From positions 248,001-312,000 of the forward strand of contig CBDFMV010000002.1 of assembly GCA_965249815.1 (NCBI GenBank): a stretch of 64,000 nucleotides of DNA. Reading direction: 5' to 3'. Position numbers and translations under genes: made by a program. Below are positions 16,016 to 24,719 of the stretch, piece after piece; within the stretch, counting starts at the first letter, position 1; every line of letters begins with the position of its first letter. The notes under the pieces were generated by a model. The model worked only from the letters and a program-made list of their open reading frames with translations, had not been told where the DNA came from and did no database searches. Source of the DNA: JAJAZB01 sp965249815. GTDB taxonomy: Bacteria; Bacteroidota; Bacteroidia; Cytophagales; Spirosomataceae.

Positions 16016-18529
16016 GTGAAAAACGTATCCCGACAGCAACCCGAAAAAACCGGCAAAAAAGCCCCCGAACGCCCACCCAGGCCACCGGTTACGCTGCCGT
16101 TCCGGCGTTGGGGTGTGGCGCTGCGCTCGCCGCAGGCCCGAATCGCCGCCGGTGTGCTCATCCTACTGCTGGCCGTCGGGCTGGCGCTGGCCTTCACCTC
16201 GTACCTGTTCAGCGGCGAGGCCGATCAGAGCGTGGTCGGGTCGGCGTTTCACACCCGCCTGCGCGAGTCGGGGGCTGAGGTGCGCAACTGGCTGGGGCTG
16301 GCCGGGGCGCTCATCGCGCATTTGCTCGTGTTTCGCTGGTTTGGCGTGGCGGCGTACCTGTTCGTACCCGTGTTGCTGGGGCTGGGCTTTCAGATGGCCT
16401 TTCGCCGGGCCTTGTTCAACCTCGCGCGGGTGACCCGGCAGGTGCTGTTTTTCCTGTTTTGGGTGCCCGCGTTTTTAGGCTACGTGGTGTTGGCAACCGG
16501 CACCGAAAACAGCCTCAGCGCGCTCTGCGGGGGTATTGGTTACGAAATCAACGTGTTTTTGTTCAGCATCGTCCGGTGGGCCTCCATCGGGATTATTGGG
16601 TTTTCGCTGTTTTTGTTCGGCGTGTTTTTCTACGACATCCGCTCGCTCGATGGGCTGATCGAACGGTTCGACCGCGCCCCGTCCACCACCGACGAAGAGT
16701 ACCTTTCCGAAGAAAACGAGGCACCAAACCGCCCGCGCCCCGAACCGCACAGGCCCGTGCCGACCGACGAACCCCTGACTGACGCGGAGGAAGAAGCGTT
16801 GATGAAATCGCGCGTGAGCAGCCTGGCCGCCGAGGCCGCGCAGTCGCTGAATGGCAACGGCACCCCGAAATCCGCGCCCGAACCGCCCAAACCCAGCCTG
16901 CCGCTGGTGGTGGAGCCGCCCGTCAGGGCCGTGCCCGAGCTGGTGCTGGAAACCACGTCGGCACCCACGCCGGAGCCTGAACCCGAGGAGGAGGACGCCA
17001 ACGAGGAATTGCTCCGCAATTTCGGTCTCTACGACCCCACCCTCGACCTGGCCAATTACCAGTACCCTACGCTTGATTTGCTGAAGGAATACCCGCCCAT
17101 GCACGCGCAGGTGACGCAGGACGAACTGGAGGAAAACAAAAACCAGATTGTGGCGACGCTGCGGAATTTCAACATCGGCATCCAGCGAATCGCCGCCACC
17201 ATCGGGCCGACCGTGACGCTTTACGAAATCGTGCCGGACGCCGGGGTGAAAATTTCCAAGATCAAAAACCTGGAGGACGACATCGCGCTGAGCTTGGCCG
17301 CGCTGGGCATCCGCATCATCGCGCCGATTCCGGGCAAGGGCACGATCGGCATCGAGGTGCCCAACAAAAACCGCGAGATGGTGAGCATCCGCTCGCTGCT
17401 GGCCTCCGAAAAATTCCAAAAATCGACCGCCGACCTGCCCGTGGTGCTGGGCAAGACCATCTCCAACGAGATTTTTCTGACCGATTTAGCCAAAATGCCG
17501 CACCTGCTCATGGCCGGTGCCACCGGCCAGGGCAAGTCGGTGGGGCTGAACGTGATGCTGGCGTCGCTGATTTACAAAAAACACCCGGCGCAGTTGAAAT
17601 TCGTGCTGGTGGACCCAAAAAAGGTCGAACTGACGCTCTTCAACAAAATCGAACGGCATTTTCTGGCCAAACTCCCCGACGGCGAGGAGGCCATCATCAC
17701 CGACACGAAGAAAGTCGTCAACACGCTCAATTCGCTCTGCATTGAGATGGATGCCCGCTACAACCTGCTCAAAGAGGCGGGTTGCCGCAACATCAAGGAA
17801 TACAACGCCAAGTTTGTGCAGCGTCGCCTCAGCCCTGAGCGGGGGCACCGCTTTTTGCCCTACATCGTGCTGGTGATCGACGAGCTGGCCGACCTGATGA
17901 TGACCGCCGGGAAAGAAGTCGAAACGCCCATCGCCCGGCTGGCCCAACTGGCGCGCGCCATCGGCATTCACCTGGTGGTGGCCACGCAGCGGCCTTCGGT
18001 CAACGTGATTACGGGCACGATCAAGGCCAACTTTCCGGCCCGGCTTTCGTTTAAAGTCACCTCGAAAATCGACTCGCGCACCATCCTCGACACGGGCGGG
18101 GCCGACCAGTTGGTGGGCCAAGGCGACATGCTCCTTTCAACCGGCTCCGACATCCTGCGGTTGCAGTGCGCTTTCGTGGACACCAGCGAAGTGGAGGCCA
18201 TCTGCGAGTTTATCGGCGACCAGCGCGGGTACGAATCGGCCTACCTGTTGCCCGAGTACGAAGGCGACGAAAGCGGCGAAGACCGGGGCGATTTCGACCC
18301 GGCCAACCTCGATGCCATGTTCAAAGAAGCCGCCCGGCTCGTGGTCGTTCACCAGCAGGGCAGCACGTCGCTCATTCAGAGGAAGCTGAAACTGGGCTAC
18401 AACCGCGCCGGGCGCATCATCGACCAGTTGGAACAATTTGGCGTGGTCGGGCCGTTTACCGGCTCGAAGGCCCGCGACGTGCTTGTGCACGACGAAGCCG
18501 CGCTCGACGAACTCTTCCGGGAGATGTGA
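16016..18529 (+). CDS. ftsK: DNA translocase FtsK
   Basis: About 837 residues, GTG start. N-terminal membrane domain with four helices (around 43-64, 100-120, 150-170, 186-208), a proline/glutamate-rich linker at about 220-340, then the RecA-like motor: Walker A GATGQGKSVGLNVML, Walker B region LPYIVLVIDELADLMMTAG, and LARAIGIHLVVATQRPSVNV. The C-terminal gamma winged helix (RKLKLGYNRAGRIIDQLEQFG) reads KOPS-like sites and contacts XerD. It moves chromosome ends through the division septum. The linker is shorter than in enterobacteria, as usual in this phylum. Confidence 0.95.
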   Translation: MKNVSRQQPEKTGKKAPERPPRPPVTLPFRRWGVALRSPQARIAAGVLILLLAVGLALAFTSYLFSGEADQSVVGSAFHTRLRESGAEVRNWLGLAGALIAHLLVFRWFGVAAYLFVPVLLGLGFQMAFRRALFNLARVTRQVLFFLFWVPAFLGYVVLATGTENSLSALCGGIGYEINVFLFSIVRWASIGIIGFSLFLFGVFFYDIRSLDGLIERFDRAPSTTDEEYLSEENEAPNRPRPEPHRPVPTDEPLTDAEEEALMKSRVSSLAAEAAQSLNGNGTPKSAPEPPKPSLPLVVEPPVRAVPELVLETTSAPTPEPEPEEEDANEELLRNFGLYDPTLDLANYQYPTLDLLKEYPPMHAQVTQDELEENKNQIVATLRNFNIGIQRIAATIGPTVTLYEIVPDAGVKISKIKNLEDDIALSLAALGIRIIAPIPGKGTIGIEVPNKNREMVSIRSLLASEKFQKSTADLPVVLGKTISNEIFLTDLAKMPHLLMAGATGQGKSVGLNVMLASLIYKKHPAQLKFVLVDPKKVELTLFNKIERHFLAKLPDGEEAIITDTKKVVNTLNSLCIEMDARYNLLKEAGCRNIKEYNAKFVQRRLSPERGHRFLPYIVLVIDELADLMMTAGKEVETPIARLAQLARAIGIHLVVATQRPSVNVITGTIKANFPARLSFKVTSKIDSRTILDTGGADQLVGQGDMLLSTGSDILRLQCAFVDTSEVEAICEFIGDQRGYESAYLLPEYEGDESGEDRGDFDPANLDAMFKEAARLVVVHQQGSTSLIQRKLKLGYNRAGRIIDQLEQFGVVGPFTGSKARDVLVHDEAALDELFREM

Positions 18530-18661
18530 GCCGTTAAAAATCCTTAACCCCGCTTTCGATTGGCTAAACGCGGCGTTACTTGCCCCTTCAACGGGGCATG
18601 ACGCGGGACTTCGGGCGGCGTGGGCACGTTATTTTAACCCCGGCGTTCGCGGAGAAACTGC

Positions 18662-18669
18662 TATGTTTG
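18662..18669 (+). promoter_or_regulatory. -7 element upstream of the LolA-like gene
   Basis: TATGTTTG matches TAnnTTTG, 27 bases before the ATG at 18697. Confidence 0.5.
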
Positions 18670-18696
18670 CGGCGTTTTTCAATTCCCATTCAGTCC

Positions 18697-19329
18697 ATGA
18701 AACGCATTCTTTTTTTAGGCATCCTTCTGATTTTCAGAATCGTATCCGTTCAGGCGCAAGATACCCGTGCTTCGGCGATTCTCGACGCCATGAGCCAGAA
18801 GTATAAATCGATGAGTTCATTCGCGGCGGTGTTCACGTACAGCACCGAAGGCGCCGCCAGCGACAGCTACAAAGGCAACCTGACGGTGAAAGGCGCGAAA
18901 TTCCGGCTGAAACTGGCCGGGCAGGAGGTCTTCAACGACGGCAAGCAGGTCGCCACGTTTGTGAAGGAAACCAACGAAGTGAACCTTTCGGATTACGACC
19001 CCAGCGAGAGCGAACTTAGCCCGGCCCGGATTTACACCATTTACAAAAAGGGCTACAACTACAAGTTTCTGCGGGAGGAACGAGAAGGCGGGCAGGCTTA
19101 CGAGGTCGTTGAACTGACGCCCCAGAACAAGCAGGCGCAGGTGGCCAAAGTACAGATTTCGGTCAGCAAAAAAGACCGTTCGGTGCGAAGCTGGAGAATT
19201 ACCAACAAAAATGGCCAGGTGCAGAACTTCCGGGTGGACAGTTTCATGCCCAACATGACCACGCCCGACAGCTTTTTCGTGTTCGACAAATCGAAGTATC
19301 CGGGCGTAGAGGTGATTGATTTGCGCTAA
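18697..19329 (+). CDS. LolA-like outer-membrane lipoprotein carrier
   Basis: About 210 residues with a signal peptide (KRILFLGILLIFRIVSVQA), so periplasmic. The mature part follows the LolA pattern: RASAILDAMSQKYKSMSSF, then a half-barrel of strands (SYKGNLTVKGAKFRLKLAG, VNLSDYDPSE, VVELTPQ, KVQISVSKKD) and the closing DSFFVFDKSKYPGVEVIDL. LolA shuttles lipoproteins from the inner to the outer membrane. In this phylum LolA-like proteins are diverse, so direct equivalence to enterobacterial LolA is inferred. It follows ftsK on the same strand; that order recurs in related bacteria in my recollection. Confidence 0.82.
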   Translation: MKRILFLGILLIFRIVSVQAQDTRASAILDAMSQKYKSMSSFAAVFTYSTEGAASDSYKGNLTVKGAKFRLKLAGQEVFNDGKQVATFVKETNEVNLSDYDPSESELSPARIYTIYKKGYNYKFLREEREGGQAYEVVELTPQNKQAQVAKVQISVSKKDRSVRSWRITNKNGQVQNFRVDSFMPNMTTPDSFFVFDKSKYPGVEVIDLR

Positions 19330-19341
19330 GCGGTTGCCTAT

Positions 19342-19386
19342 GTAAATGAGCGGATTACCAAGCGGCAATCCGCTCATTTACTTTTG
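19342..19386 (+). terminator. Hairpin whose T-tract overlaps a -7 promoter element
   Basis: Perfect 15-bp arms 19342-19356 and 19367-19381, then TTTTG. The sequence TACTTTTG at 19379-19386 fits TAnnTTTG and may start the next gene at 19411. Confidence 0.65.
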
Positions 19387-19410
19387 TAAGCTACTAAAAA
19401 CCTCTGACAC

Positions 19411-19653
19411 ATGAAATCCTTCCCCTCCCTCTCCTGGCTGACGCAGTGCGCCCGGCAAACCAGCCACAAAGAAGGGTACCGGCCTTTGTTCCTGACGCTG
19501 CTCTACGTGTTGGGGACGTTCGCCGTGCTGTTTGCAGTGCGGCGCTACAACTTACTCGAAAAAGGGAGTTTCTGGGACGAGGTGCTGGCGACGGGCGTAT
19601 TGTACCTGCTGCCCGTGGCCTGGTACCCGTTCTTCCGTCGGCGTACCCGGTAG
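19411..19653 (+). CDS. Small two-helix membrane protein, unknown
   Basis: About 80 residues with two hydrophobic segments (LFLTLLYVLGTFAVLFAV near 27-44, and VLATGVLYLLPVAWYPFF near 57-75) and a basic C-terminus RRRTR. No known family recognised. It has its own candidate -7 element at 19379-19386, ending 24 bases before the ATG, which supports a real gene. It converges on purQ. Confidence 0.6.
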   Translation: MKSFPSLSWLTQCARQTSHKEGYRPLFLTLLYVLGTFAVLFAVRRYNLLEKGSFWDEVLATGVLYLLPVAWYPFFRRRTR

Positions 19654-19711
19654 GCCGTGACCAGATTGGCACCCGGCCCGGCCTCCGCCACGAAGCAAGC
19701 TGAATTTTTAG

Positions 19712-20401
19712 TCAAACTGTCACGGCCAGCAGGCTTTCCAGAATCAGCCGTCCGTCAGTCGTGCCCAGCAGCGGGTCGGCGGCGCGTTCGGGGTGGGGCA
19801 TGAGGCCAAACACGTTGCGGCCCGCGTTGCAGATGCCCGCGATATTTTCGAGGCTGCCGTTGGGGTTGGCGTCGGGGGTAATCCGGGCGTCGGCGTCGCA
19901 GTAGCGGAAAAGCACCTGGTCGTTTTCATTCAACGACCGGAGCGTGGCGTCGTCGGCGAAGTAGCGGCCTTCGGCGTGGGCAATGGGCACCTGGTAGGCC
20001 CGGGCCGGGTCGAGGCCACCGGTCAGCAGTGAGTGGGCGGTTTCGGGTTTCAAAAACACATTTTTGCTGATGAACGCCTGCTTTTCATTCCGGAGCAGCA
20101 CACCCTGCAGCAGGCCCGCCTCGACCAGAATCTGAAAGCCGTTGCAAATGCCCAGCACGTACCCGCCGCGTTCGGCGTGGGCGATGACCTCGGTCATAAT
20201 GGGCGAAAACCGGGCGATGGCTCCACTCCGCAGGTAATCGCCGTAGCTAAAGCCACCGGGAATGATGAGAAAATCGCAACCCTGGAGGCTGTGGTCTTTG
20301 TGCCAGATTTTGACAATGTCCTGGCCGAGCAGCGTACCGAACGCATGGCAGGTATCGTCGTCGCAATTAGAGCCGGGGAAAACGACTACGCCGAATTTCA
20401 T
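19712..20401 (-). CDS. purQ: Phosphoribosylformylglycinamidine synthase subunit PurQ
   Basis: About 229 residues, the glutaminase subunit of FGAM synthase in purine synthesis; it feeds ammonia to PurL. Class I glutamine amidotransferase motifs: FPGSNCDDDT at the N-terminus, IIPGGFSYGDYLR oxyanion region, VLGICNGFQILVEAGLL with the nucleophilic cysteine, and GLMPHPERA with the catalytic His and Glu. I use the ATG at 20401, directly before KFGVVVFPGSN. The presence of a separate PurQ implies the small-PurL (multi-subunit) enzyme rather than the fused type. No purine neighbours here. Confidence 0.93.
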   Translation of the reverse strand: MKFGVVVFPGSNCDDDTCHAFGTLLGQDIVKIWHKDHSLQGCDFLIIPGGFSYGDYLRSGAIARFSPIMTEVIAHAERGGYVLGICNGFQILVEAGLLQGVLLRNEKQAFISKNVFLKPETAHSLLTGGLDPARAYQVPIAHAEGRYFADDATLRSLNENDQVLFRYCDADARITPDANPNGSLENIAGICNAGRNVFGLMPHPERAADPLLGTTDGRLILESLLAVTV

Positions 20402-20439
20402 GGGGAAGACGGATGTTTCCCCCAAAATTCGGCAAAAGA

Positions 20440-20518
20440 GTTCAGAGTTTAGCGTTCAGGGGTCAGCGTTCAGGGTTGTTTTTCACCCTAAACACGGACC
20501 CCTGAAGGCTAAACTCAA
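20440..20518. repeat. Heptamer-built inverted repeat (unit AGCGTTC / AGGGGTC)
   Basis: Arms 20440-20475 and 20486-20518 with 7-bp phase (AGAGTTT AGCGTTC AGGGGTC AGCGTTC). Lies between purQ and the PPOX gene. Confidence 0.82.
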
Positions 20519-20533
20519 TTAAAACTGCCGTGC

Positions 20534-21040
20534 CTACCCCTCCAGGCTGACCTTTCCGTGATCGCCCTCCTTGTATTCGGCACCGGTCACGACGGCCTTC
20601 AGGATGTTGAAGGCCACGACCATTTTGCTTGACGAACTGTCCCAGTATTCGGCTTCCTGCGGCTCGACTTTCAGGAGCGTCAGTTGCGGGTCGTTGAGGC
20701 CCTGCGGAAACCAGGCTTTCAGGAAGACGTTCCACAATTCGGCCATTTTCTGGCGATCGCGCACGATCTGCGCTTCGCCGAGTACCGTGACGTACGTGTT
20801 GTTGGACGGGTCGGCGTAACTAAGGCTCACGGTGTTGTCGCGGCTGATTTCGTCCACCTTTTCGGAAAATTCTTTCGTGAAAAACCACAGCGTACCGTCC
20901 TTCTCCATTTCGTTGGTCGACATCGGGCGGCTGTGGAGGCGGCCTTCGGTTGAAACCGTGGTCATCATGGCCACGCGCACGTCCTTGATGCGTTCGCGGA
21001 TGCCTTTGAGCAACTCCTGATGATTGGGGTGATTTTCCAT
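20534..21040 (-). CDS. FMN-binding split-barrel (PPOX-like, general stress protein 26 family)
   Basis: About 168 residues, cytosolic. Pyridoxamine-phosphate-oxidase-like split barrel of the stress protein 26 type: MMTTVSTEGRLHSRPMST, GTLWFFTKEFSEKVDEIS, VSLSYADPSNNTYVTVLGEA, and the tail LKVEPQEAEYWDSSSSKMV. These proteins bind FMN or FAD and probably reduce small molecules; a true pyridoxamine oxidase role is unlikely. A helix-rich N-terminus (HQELLKGIRERIKDVRVA) is typical of the group. It is flanked upstream by the M1 peptidase gene (67-bp gap, same strand) and may share its transcript. Confidence 0.85.
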   Translation of the reverse strand: MENHPNHQELLKGIRERIKDVRVAMMTTVSTEGRLHSRPMSTNEMEKDGTLWFFTKEFSEKVDEISRDNTVSLSYADPSNNTYVTVLGEAQIVRDRQKMAELWNVFLKAWFPQGLNDPQLTLLKVEPQEAEYWDSSSSKMVVAFNILKAVVTGAEYKEGDHGKVSLEG

Positions 21041-21106
21041 GCGTTGGTGCGGTGTTTAAAAAGAAAAGCGTCGCATCGCACCAAAAAAAGCCATGCCAGT
21101 GACTGG

Positions 21107-22735
21107 TCACGGCGTCACGGAAGCTTCGTTGACGTAAAACCGTTGGGTCGCCACCTGCAAGGGAGTTCGAGCCGACGTGGGCAGGAGGGTGGTTTGCCAG
21201 TAATTGGTGGCAGGCAGGCGCTGAAACGTCTGACCATTGTCGAGGGTCACGTCCACGGGCATGGTAAAGCCGGGTTCCTGGGCCTTCCAGCGGTATTGCA
21301 CCTGGAGGCCACCGGGGGTTATTTTGGTGTGGTACTCCAGAGTGGGTGGGGCCGTGTGGCGTAGGTACTGGTTGAAGAACGGCGTCAGGTTGTAGCCCGT
21401 GGCCTGGCTGAGGTACGCCACCACCTGCTGCGTGTTGACTACCTTGAGTTTGAATTCGGTTGCCAGGCCTTTCAGAGCGCGAAACCAGAGTGAGTCGTCG
21501 GCCAGCACGTGGCGGAGCGTGTGGAGCATCCAGGCCCCTTTGTAGTACACGTCGGTATCAGGCTGCTGGTAATTCACGCCCAGTGGTCCCAGCATGGGGT
21601 ATTCGTTTTTGATGCGGGGCCGCTGGGTAAGCAGGTACTCCACCGATTCGGCGCGCCCTTTCCGGCATTCGAGGTAGAGCGTTTCCATGTACGTGGCAAA
21701 CGCTTCGTGAATCCACATTTCGGCGTGGTCGGCGCAACTGAGGCTGTTGCCAAAGTACTCGTGGCCGCTTTCGTGGACGATGATGAAGTCGAAGCCGAAC
21801 GGATTGTTTTTGAAAAAATTACCGTAGGCAATGGCTCCCTGGTGCTCCATGCCCCAATAGGGCGTCTCGACCAGCGCGTAACCATCGCGCCAAAACGGGT
21901 ATTTGCCAAAGTATTTTTCGTAACAGGCCAGCATGGGTTTCACCTGGGCGAAATGCGGCCCGGCGATGTCGCGGTTGTACCGGAACACGTAGTAATCGAG
22001 GGCGAGCGTGTCGCCGTCGGCGGCGGTGTAGGTGTCGTGCAGGGTCACGTAATCACCCGCGTTGATCGTGACATTGTAGTTGTTGATGGGGTAGCTCACG
22101 CGCCAATCGTATTCGGCAAAGCTATTTCTGAGGCGTCGTACGCCTCGCAAATCGCCGTTGGAAACGGCCATCAGTTCTCCCGGCACCGCCACCCGGATGC
22201 GCATCGAGTCGGGTTCGTCGCTGAGGTGATCCTTGCAGGGCCACCACAGGCTAGCCCCGACGCCCTCGCACGAGATCGTCACCCAATCCTTGCCCTGCCG
22301 GTCTTTTTTCCAGACGAATCCGCCATCCCAGGGCGGATTTTTGCCCACTTTGGGCTTCCCCCGGTACGCAATGCGCACGGAAGCCTGTTCGCCTTTGGGC
22401 TGCGCTTGATTCAGGGTTAAAAAGACGGCGTTGCCTTCGCGGCTGAAGCGCAGGCGTTTGCCGTTCTGGGTGGCACTGATGATCTCCAGATTGGGGAACA
22501 AATCCACCTGCATTCGCCGGAAGTCGGTCGTAGCCCGGTAGAAAATCGTGTTGCTGCCCTCGATGCGCTGCGTGGCGGGATTCACCTGCACCTGCAAATC
22601 GTAGTAAGTCACGTCGTAGCACGAACGCAGGGGCGACAACGTGCCGCGCAGGGAATCCTGCCGGGTGAATCGTTGAGCAAACACGAGGTTAGTGGCAAAC
22701 AGGCCCAGCAAAACCCCGTAGGAGCGGAATGCCAT
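21107..22735 (-). CDS. Secreted M1-family zinc metallopeptidase
   Basis: About 542 residues with a signal peptide (to about residue 20, ...NLVFAQ). Gluzincin features: the substrate-binding motif YWGMEHQGAIAYGN in place of the classical GAMEN, then the zinc site IIVHESGHEYFGN (HExxH) with the third ligand glutamate in MWIHEAFATYMETLY. N-terminal beta domain begins SCYDVTYYDLQVQVNPATQ. M1 enzymes trim N-terminal residues from peptides; this short form lacks the long ERAP-like C-terminal helical domain. Probably periplasmic or exported. Divergent from the SDR gene. Confidence 0.9.
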   Translation of the reverse strand: MAFRSYGVLLGLFATNLVFAQRFTRQDSLRGTLSPLRSCYDVTYYDLQVQVNPATQRIEGSNTIFYRATTDFRRMQVDLFPNLEIISATQNGKRLRFSREGNAVFLTLNQAQPKGEQASVRIAYRGKPKVGKNPPWDGGFVWKKDRQGKDWVTISCEGVGASLWWPCKDHLSDEPDSMRIRVAVPGELMAVSNGDLRGVRRLRNSFAEYDWRVSYPINNYNVTINAGDYVTLHDTYTAADGDTLALDYYVFRYNRDIAGPHFAQVKPMLACYEKYFGKYPFWRDGYALVETPYWGMEHQGAIAYGNFFKNNPFGFDFIIVHESGHEYFGNSLSCADHAEMWIHEAFATYMETLYLECRKGRAESVEYLLTQRPRIKNEYPMLGPLGVNYQQPDTDVYYKGAWMLHTLRHVLADDSLWFRALKGLATEFKLKVVNTQQVVAYLSQATGYNLTPFFNQYLRHTAPPTLEYHTKITPGGLQVQYRWKAQEPGFTMPVDVTLDNGQTFQRLPATNYWQTTLLPTSARTPLQVATQRFYVNEASVTP

Positions 22736-22871
22736 TCGAATACGAAGTGCGGAAAAGTCGAAATCTACTCAATAATTGAGAAAAGAGGATGAACCACCCG
22801 AACCCTGGATGGATTTTGCGAAGTAGTCCGGCAAAAAACGCGGAAATCTCCCCAGAATGGTATCACTTTGC

Positions 22872-22928
22872 GCCCGGTCTTTTGTTGAATTTTGGTCAAC
22901 GAGCCGGGCCTTCAGCGGCCCGTTTTTT
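22872..22928 (+). promoter_or_regulatory. Attenuator-like leader with competing hairpins
   Basis: A terminator-type hairpin CGGGCC-TTCAG-GGCCCG region (22905-22922) followed by TTTTTT (22923-22928) ends 10 bases before the SDR start codon. The left side of that stem (22903-22908) can pair instead with GCCCGG at 22872-22877, enclosing GTTGA/TCAAC (22884-22888 with 22896-22900). The two folds exclude each other. Confidence 0.5.
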
Positions 22929-22938
22929 CAAAACGAAC

Positions 22939-23727
22939 ATGGCACTCTGGCTTTCTGGTAAAAAACTCGTCGTCATCGGCGGCACCACGGGGCTGGGCCT
23001 TTCAGCGGCGCTGGCTTTCGCGCGCGAGGGTGCCCAGGTGGTGGTGGTGGGTCGCAACCCCGACAGCGTCGAAGCGGTCCGGCAACGCCTCGGTGCTGAC
23101 CACGTCGCTTTACCCGGTGATGCGACCGACCCGACGACGGCCGGGGCGGCCATTCAACGGTGCGTGGCCGAATTTGGCGGCTTCGACGGCCTCTACCACG
23201 TGGCAGGCGGCAGCGGGCGGCGGGCGGGCGACGGCCCCCTGCACGAACTCACCCTGGACGGCTGGAATTATACGATGAACCTCAATCTGACCAGCCTCAT
23301 GCTCAGTAACCAGGCGGCAGTGCAGCAGTTCTTACGCCAAAAAACCGGCGGCAGCGTACTCAACATGGGTTCGGTGTTGGGGTTTTCGCCCTCGCCGGGC
23401 TACTTCGTCACCCACGCTTATGCGACTGCAAAGTCGGCAGTGATTGGCTTGACGAAATCGTTAGCGGCGTACTACGCCCATAACAACATCCGCGTGAACC
23501 TCCTGGCCCCGGCCCTGGTCGAAACGCCCATGAGCCAGCGGGCTTCGGGCGACGAGGCCATCCTGGCGTTCGTTAAAACCAAACAACCCCTCGAGGGTGG
23601 CCGCAACGGCCTGCCTACTGATCTCGACGGTGCCGCCGTGTACTTCATGTCCGATTTCTCGAAATTTACCACCGGCCAGACGCTGTACGTGGACGGCGGG
23701 TGGGAAGTGAGCGAAGGGCAGTATTGA
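22939..23727 (+). CDS. Short-chain dehydrogenase/reductase
   Basis: About 262 residues. Rossmann-fold SDR: cofactor loop GGTTGLGLSAAL at residues 14-25, GRNP suggesting a choice that may favour NADP, VAGGSGRRAG, catalytic serine in NMGSVLGF, and YATAKSAVIG with the Tyr and Lys; C-terminal GQTLYVDGGWEVSEGQY is typical. Substrate cannot be told. The ATG at 22939 is only 10 bases after a terminator-like hairpin, so expression may be controlled by attenuation. Divergent from the M1 peptidase gene. Confidence 0.9.
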   Translation: MALWLSGKKLVVIGGTTGLGLSAALAFAREGAQVVVVGRNPDSVEAVRQRLGADHVALPGDATDPTTAGAAIQRCVAEFGGFDGLYHVAGGSGRRAGDGPLHELTLDGWNYTMNLNLTSLMLSNQAAVQQFLRQKTGGSVLNMGSVLGFSPSPGYFVTHAYATAKSAVIGLTKSLAAYYAHNNIRVNLLAPALVETPMSQRASGDEAILAFVKTKQPLEGGRNGLPTDLDGAAVYFMSDFSKFTTGQTLYVDGGWEVSEGQY

Positions 23728-23733
23728 GTTTCC

Positions 23734-23790
23734 GGGTTTAGCGTTCAGCGTTTAGAGTGAAGGACAACCCTAAACGCTAAACCCTAAACT
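23734..23790. repeat. Heptamer-built inverted repeat (unit GTTTAGC)
   Basis: Arms 23734-23756 and 23768-23790 built of GTTTAGC/GTTCAGC 7-mers, between the SDR and ROK genes. Confidence 0.82.
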
Positions 23791-23813
23791 CGCAACCCAC
23801 CAACCCTAAACCT

Positions 23814-24719
23814 ATGAAAACAGCCATCGGCATCGACCTCGGCGGCACCAACATCAAAGGCGTGCTCGTTGACGAAGACGGGCAGGTTCATAAGCAGCAT
23901 TACATCCCCACCCGCGACACCGGCGACGGTTCCTGGCGGCTGAACGTGCTCGAAATGGTCAATTTCCTGCGCAATTTCTGGCAGAACCCCATCGCGGGCG
24001 TGGGCATTTCGGCCCCCGGCCTGCCCGACGACGCCAACACCTGCATCGCCTTTTTGCCCAACCGGCTCTCCGGCCTCGAAAACTTCCACTGGGGCGATTA
24101 CTTTGGCGAACCCACCGTGGTGCTCAACGACGCCCACGCCGCGCTGATGGCCGAAGCCCACTTCGGGGCTGCCGTGGGCTGCCGCAACGCGCTGCTGCTC
24201 ACACTCGGTACGGGCGTGGGCGGCGGGCTGCTTATCAACGGCCAGCTTTACCAGGGTCTCAGCCAGATGGCCGGGCACCTCGGCCACCTCACCATCGAAG
24301 CCGCCAACGACGTGCAGAGCATCGTCGGGATGCCGGGCAGCCTGGAGTACGCCATTGGCAACTACTCCATCGCCCAGCGCACCTGCGGGCGGTACGATTC
24401 CACCTGGGCGCTGGTCGAGGATTACCGGAAGGGCCACCCCTTCGCCACCTGGGTCTGGCTCAATTCGGTGCAGAAACTGGCCGTGGCGCTGAGTTCGCTC
24501 ATCAACATTTTCTCCCCCGAACGCATCGTGCTCGCCGGGGGCATTACCCTCGCCGACGACGCGCTGTTTGGACCCCTGAAAACCTTCATCGACCTCTACG
24601 AATGGCGGCCCGGCGGCAAGCAGACGCCCCTCGTGCAGGCCCAATTCGGCGACATGGCCGGGGCACTCGGCGCGGCGGGGTTTGCGTTGAAACAACAAAA
24701 TTCTTCAAAACACGAATGA
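23814..24719 (+). CDS. ROK-family sugar kinase
   Basis: About 301 residues. ATP-dependent sugar kinase fold: IGIDLGGTNIKGVLVDEDG phosphate loop at 5-23, GVGISAPGLPDD, VLNDAHAALMAEAHFG with the catalytic Asp, LTLGTGVGGGLLING, and AGHLGHLTIE for sugar binding. The zinc CxCGxxGC motif of many ROK proteins is missing, replaced by a sequence without cysteines after GHLTIE. Likely substrates are glucose or an aminosugar. The stop overlaps the start of the SIS-domain gene by 4 bp (ATGA), so the two are translationally coupled and probably serve one pathway. Confidence 0.88.
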   Translation: MKTAIGIDLGGTNIKGVLVDEDGQVHKQHYIPTRDTGDGSWRLNVLEMVNFLRNFWQNPIAGVGISAPGLPDDANTCIAFLPNRLSGLENFHWGDYFGEPTVVLNDAHAALMAEAHFGAAVGCRNALLLTLGTGVGGGLLINGQLYQGLSQMAGHLGHLTIEAANDVQSIVGMPGSLEYAIGNYSIAQRTCGRYDSTWALVEDYRKGHPFATWVWLNSVQKLAVALSSLINIFSPERIVLAGGITLADDALFGPLKTFIDLYEWRPGGKQTPLVQAQFGDMAGALGAAGFALKQQNSSKHE

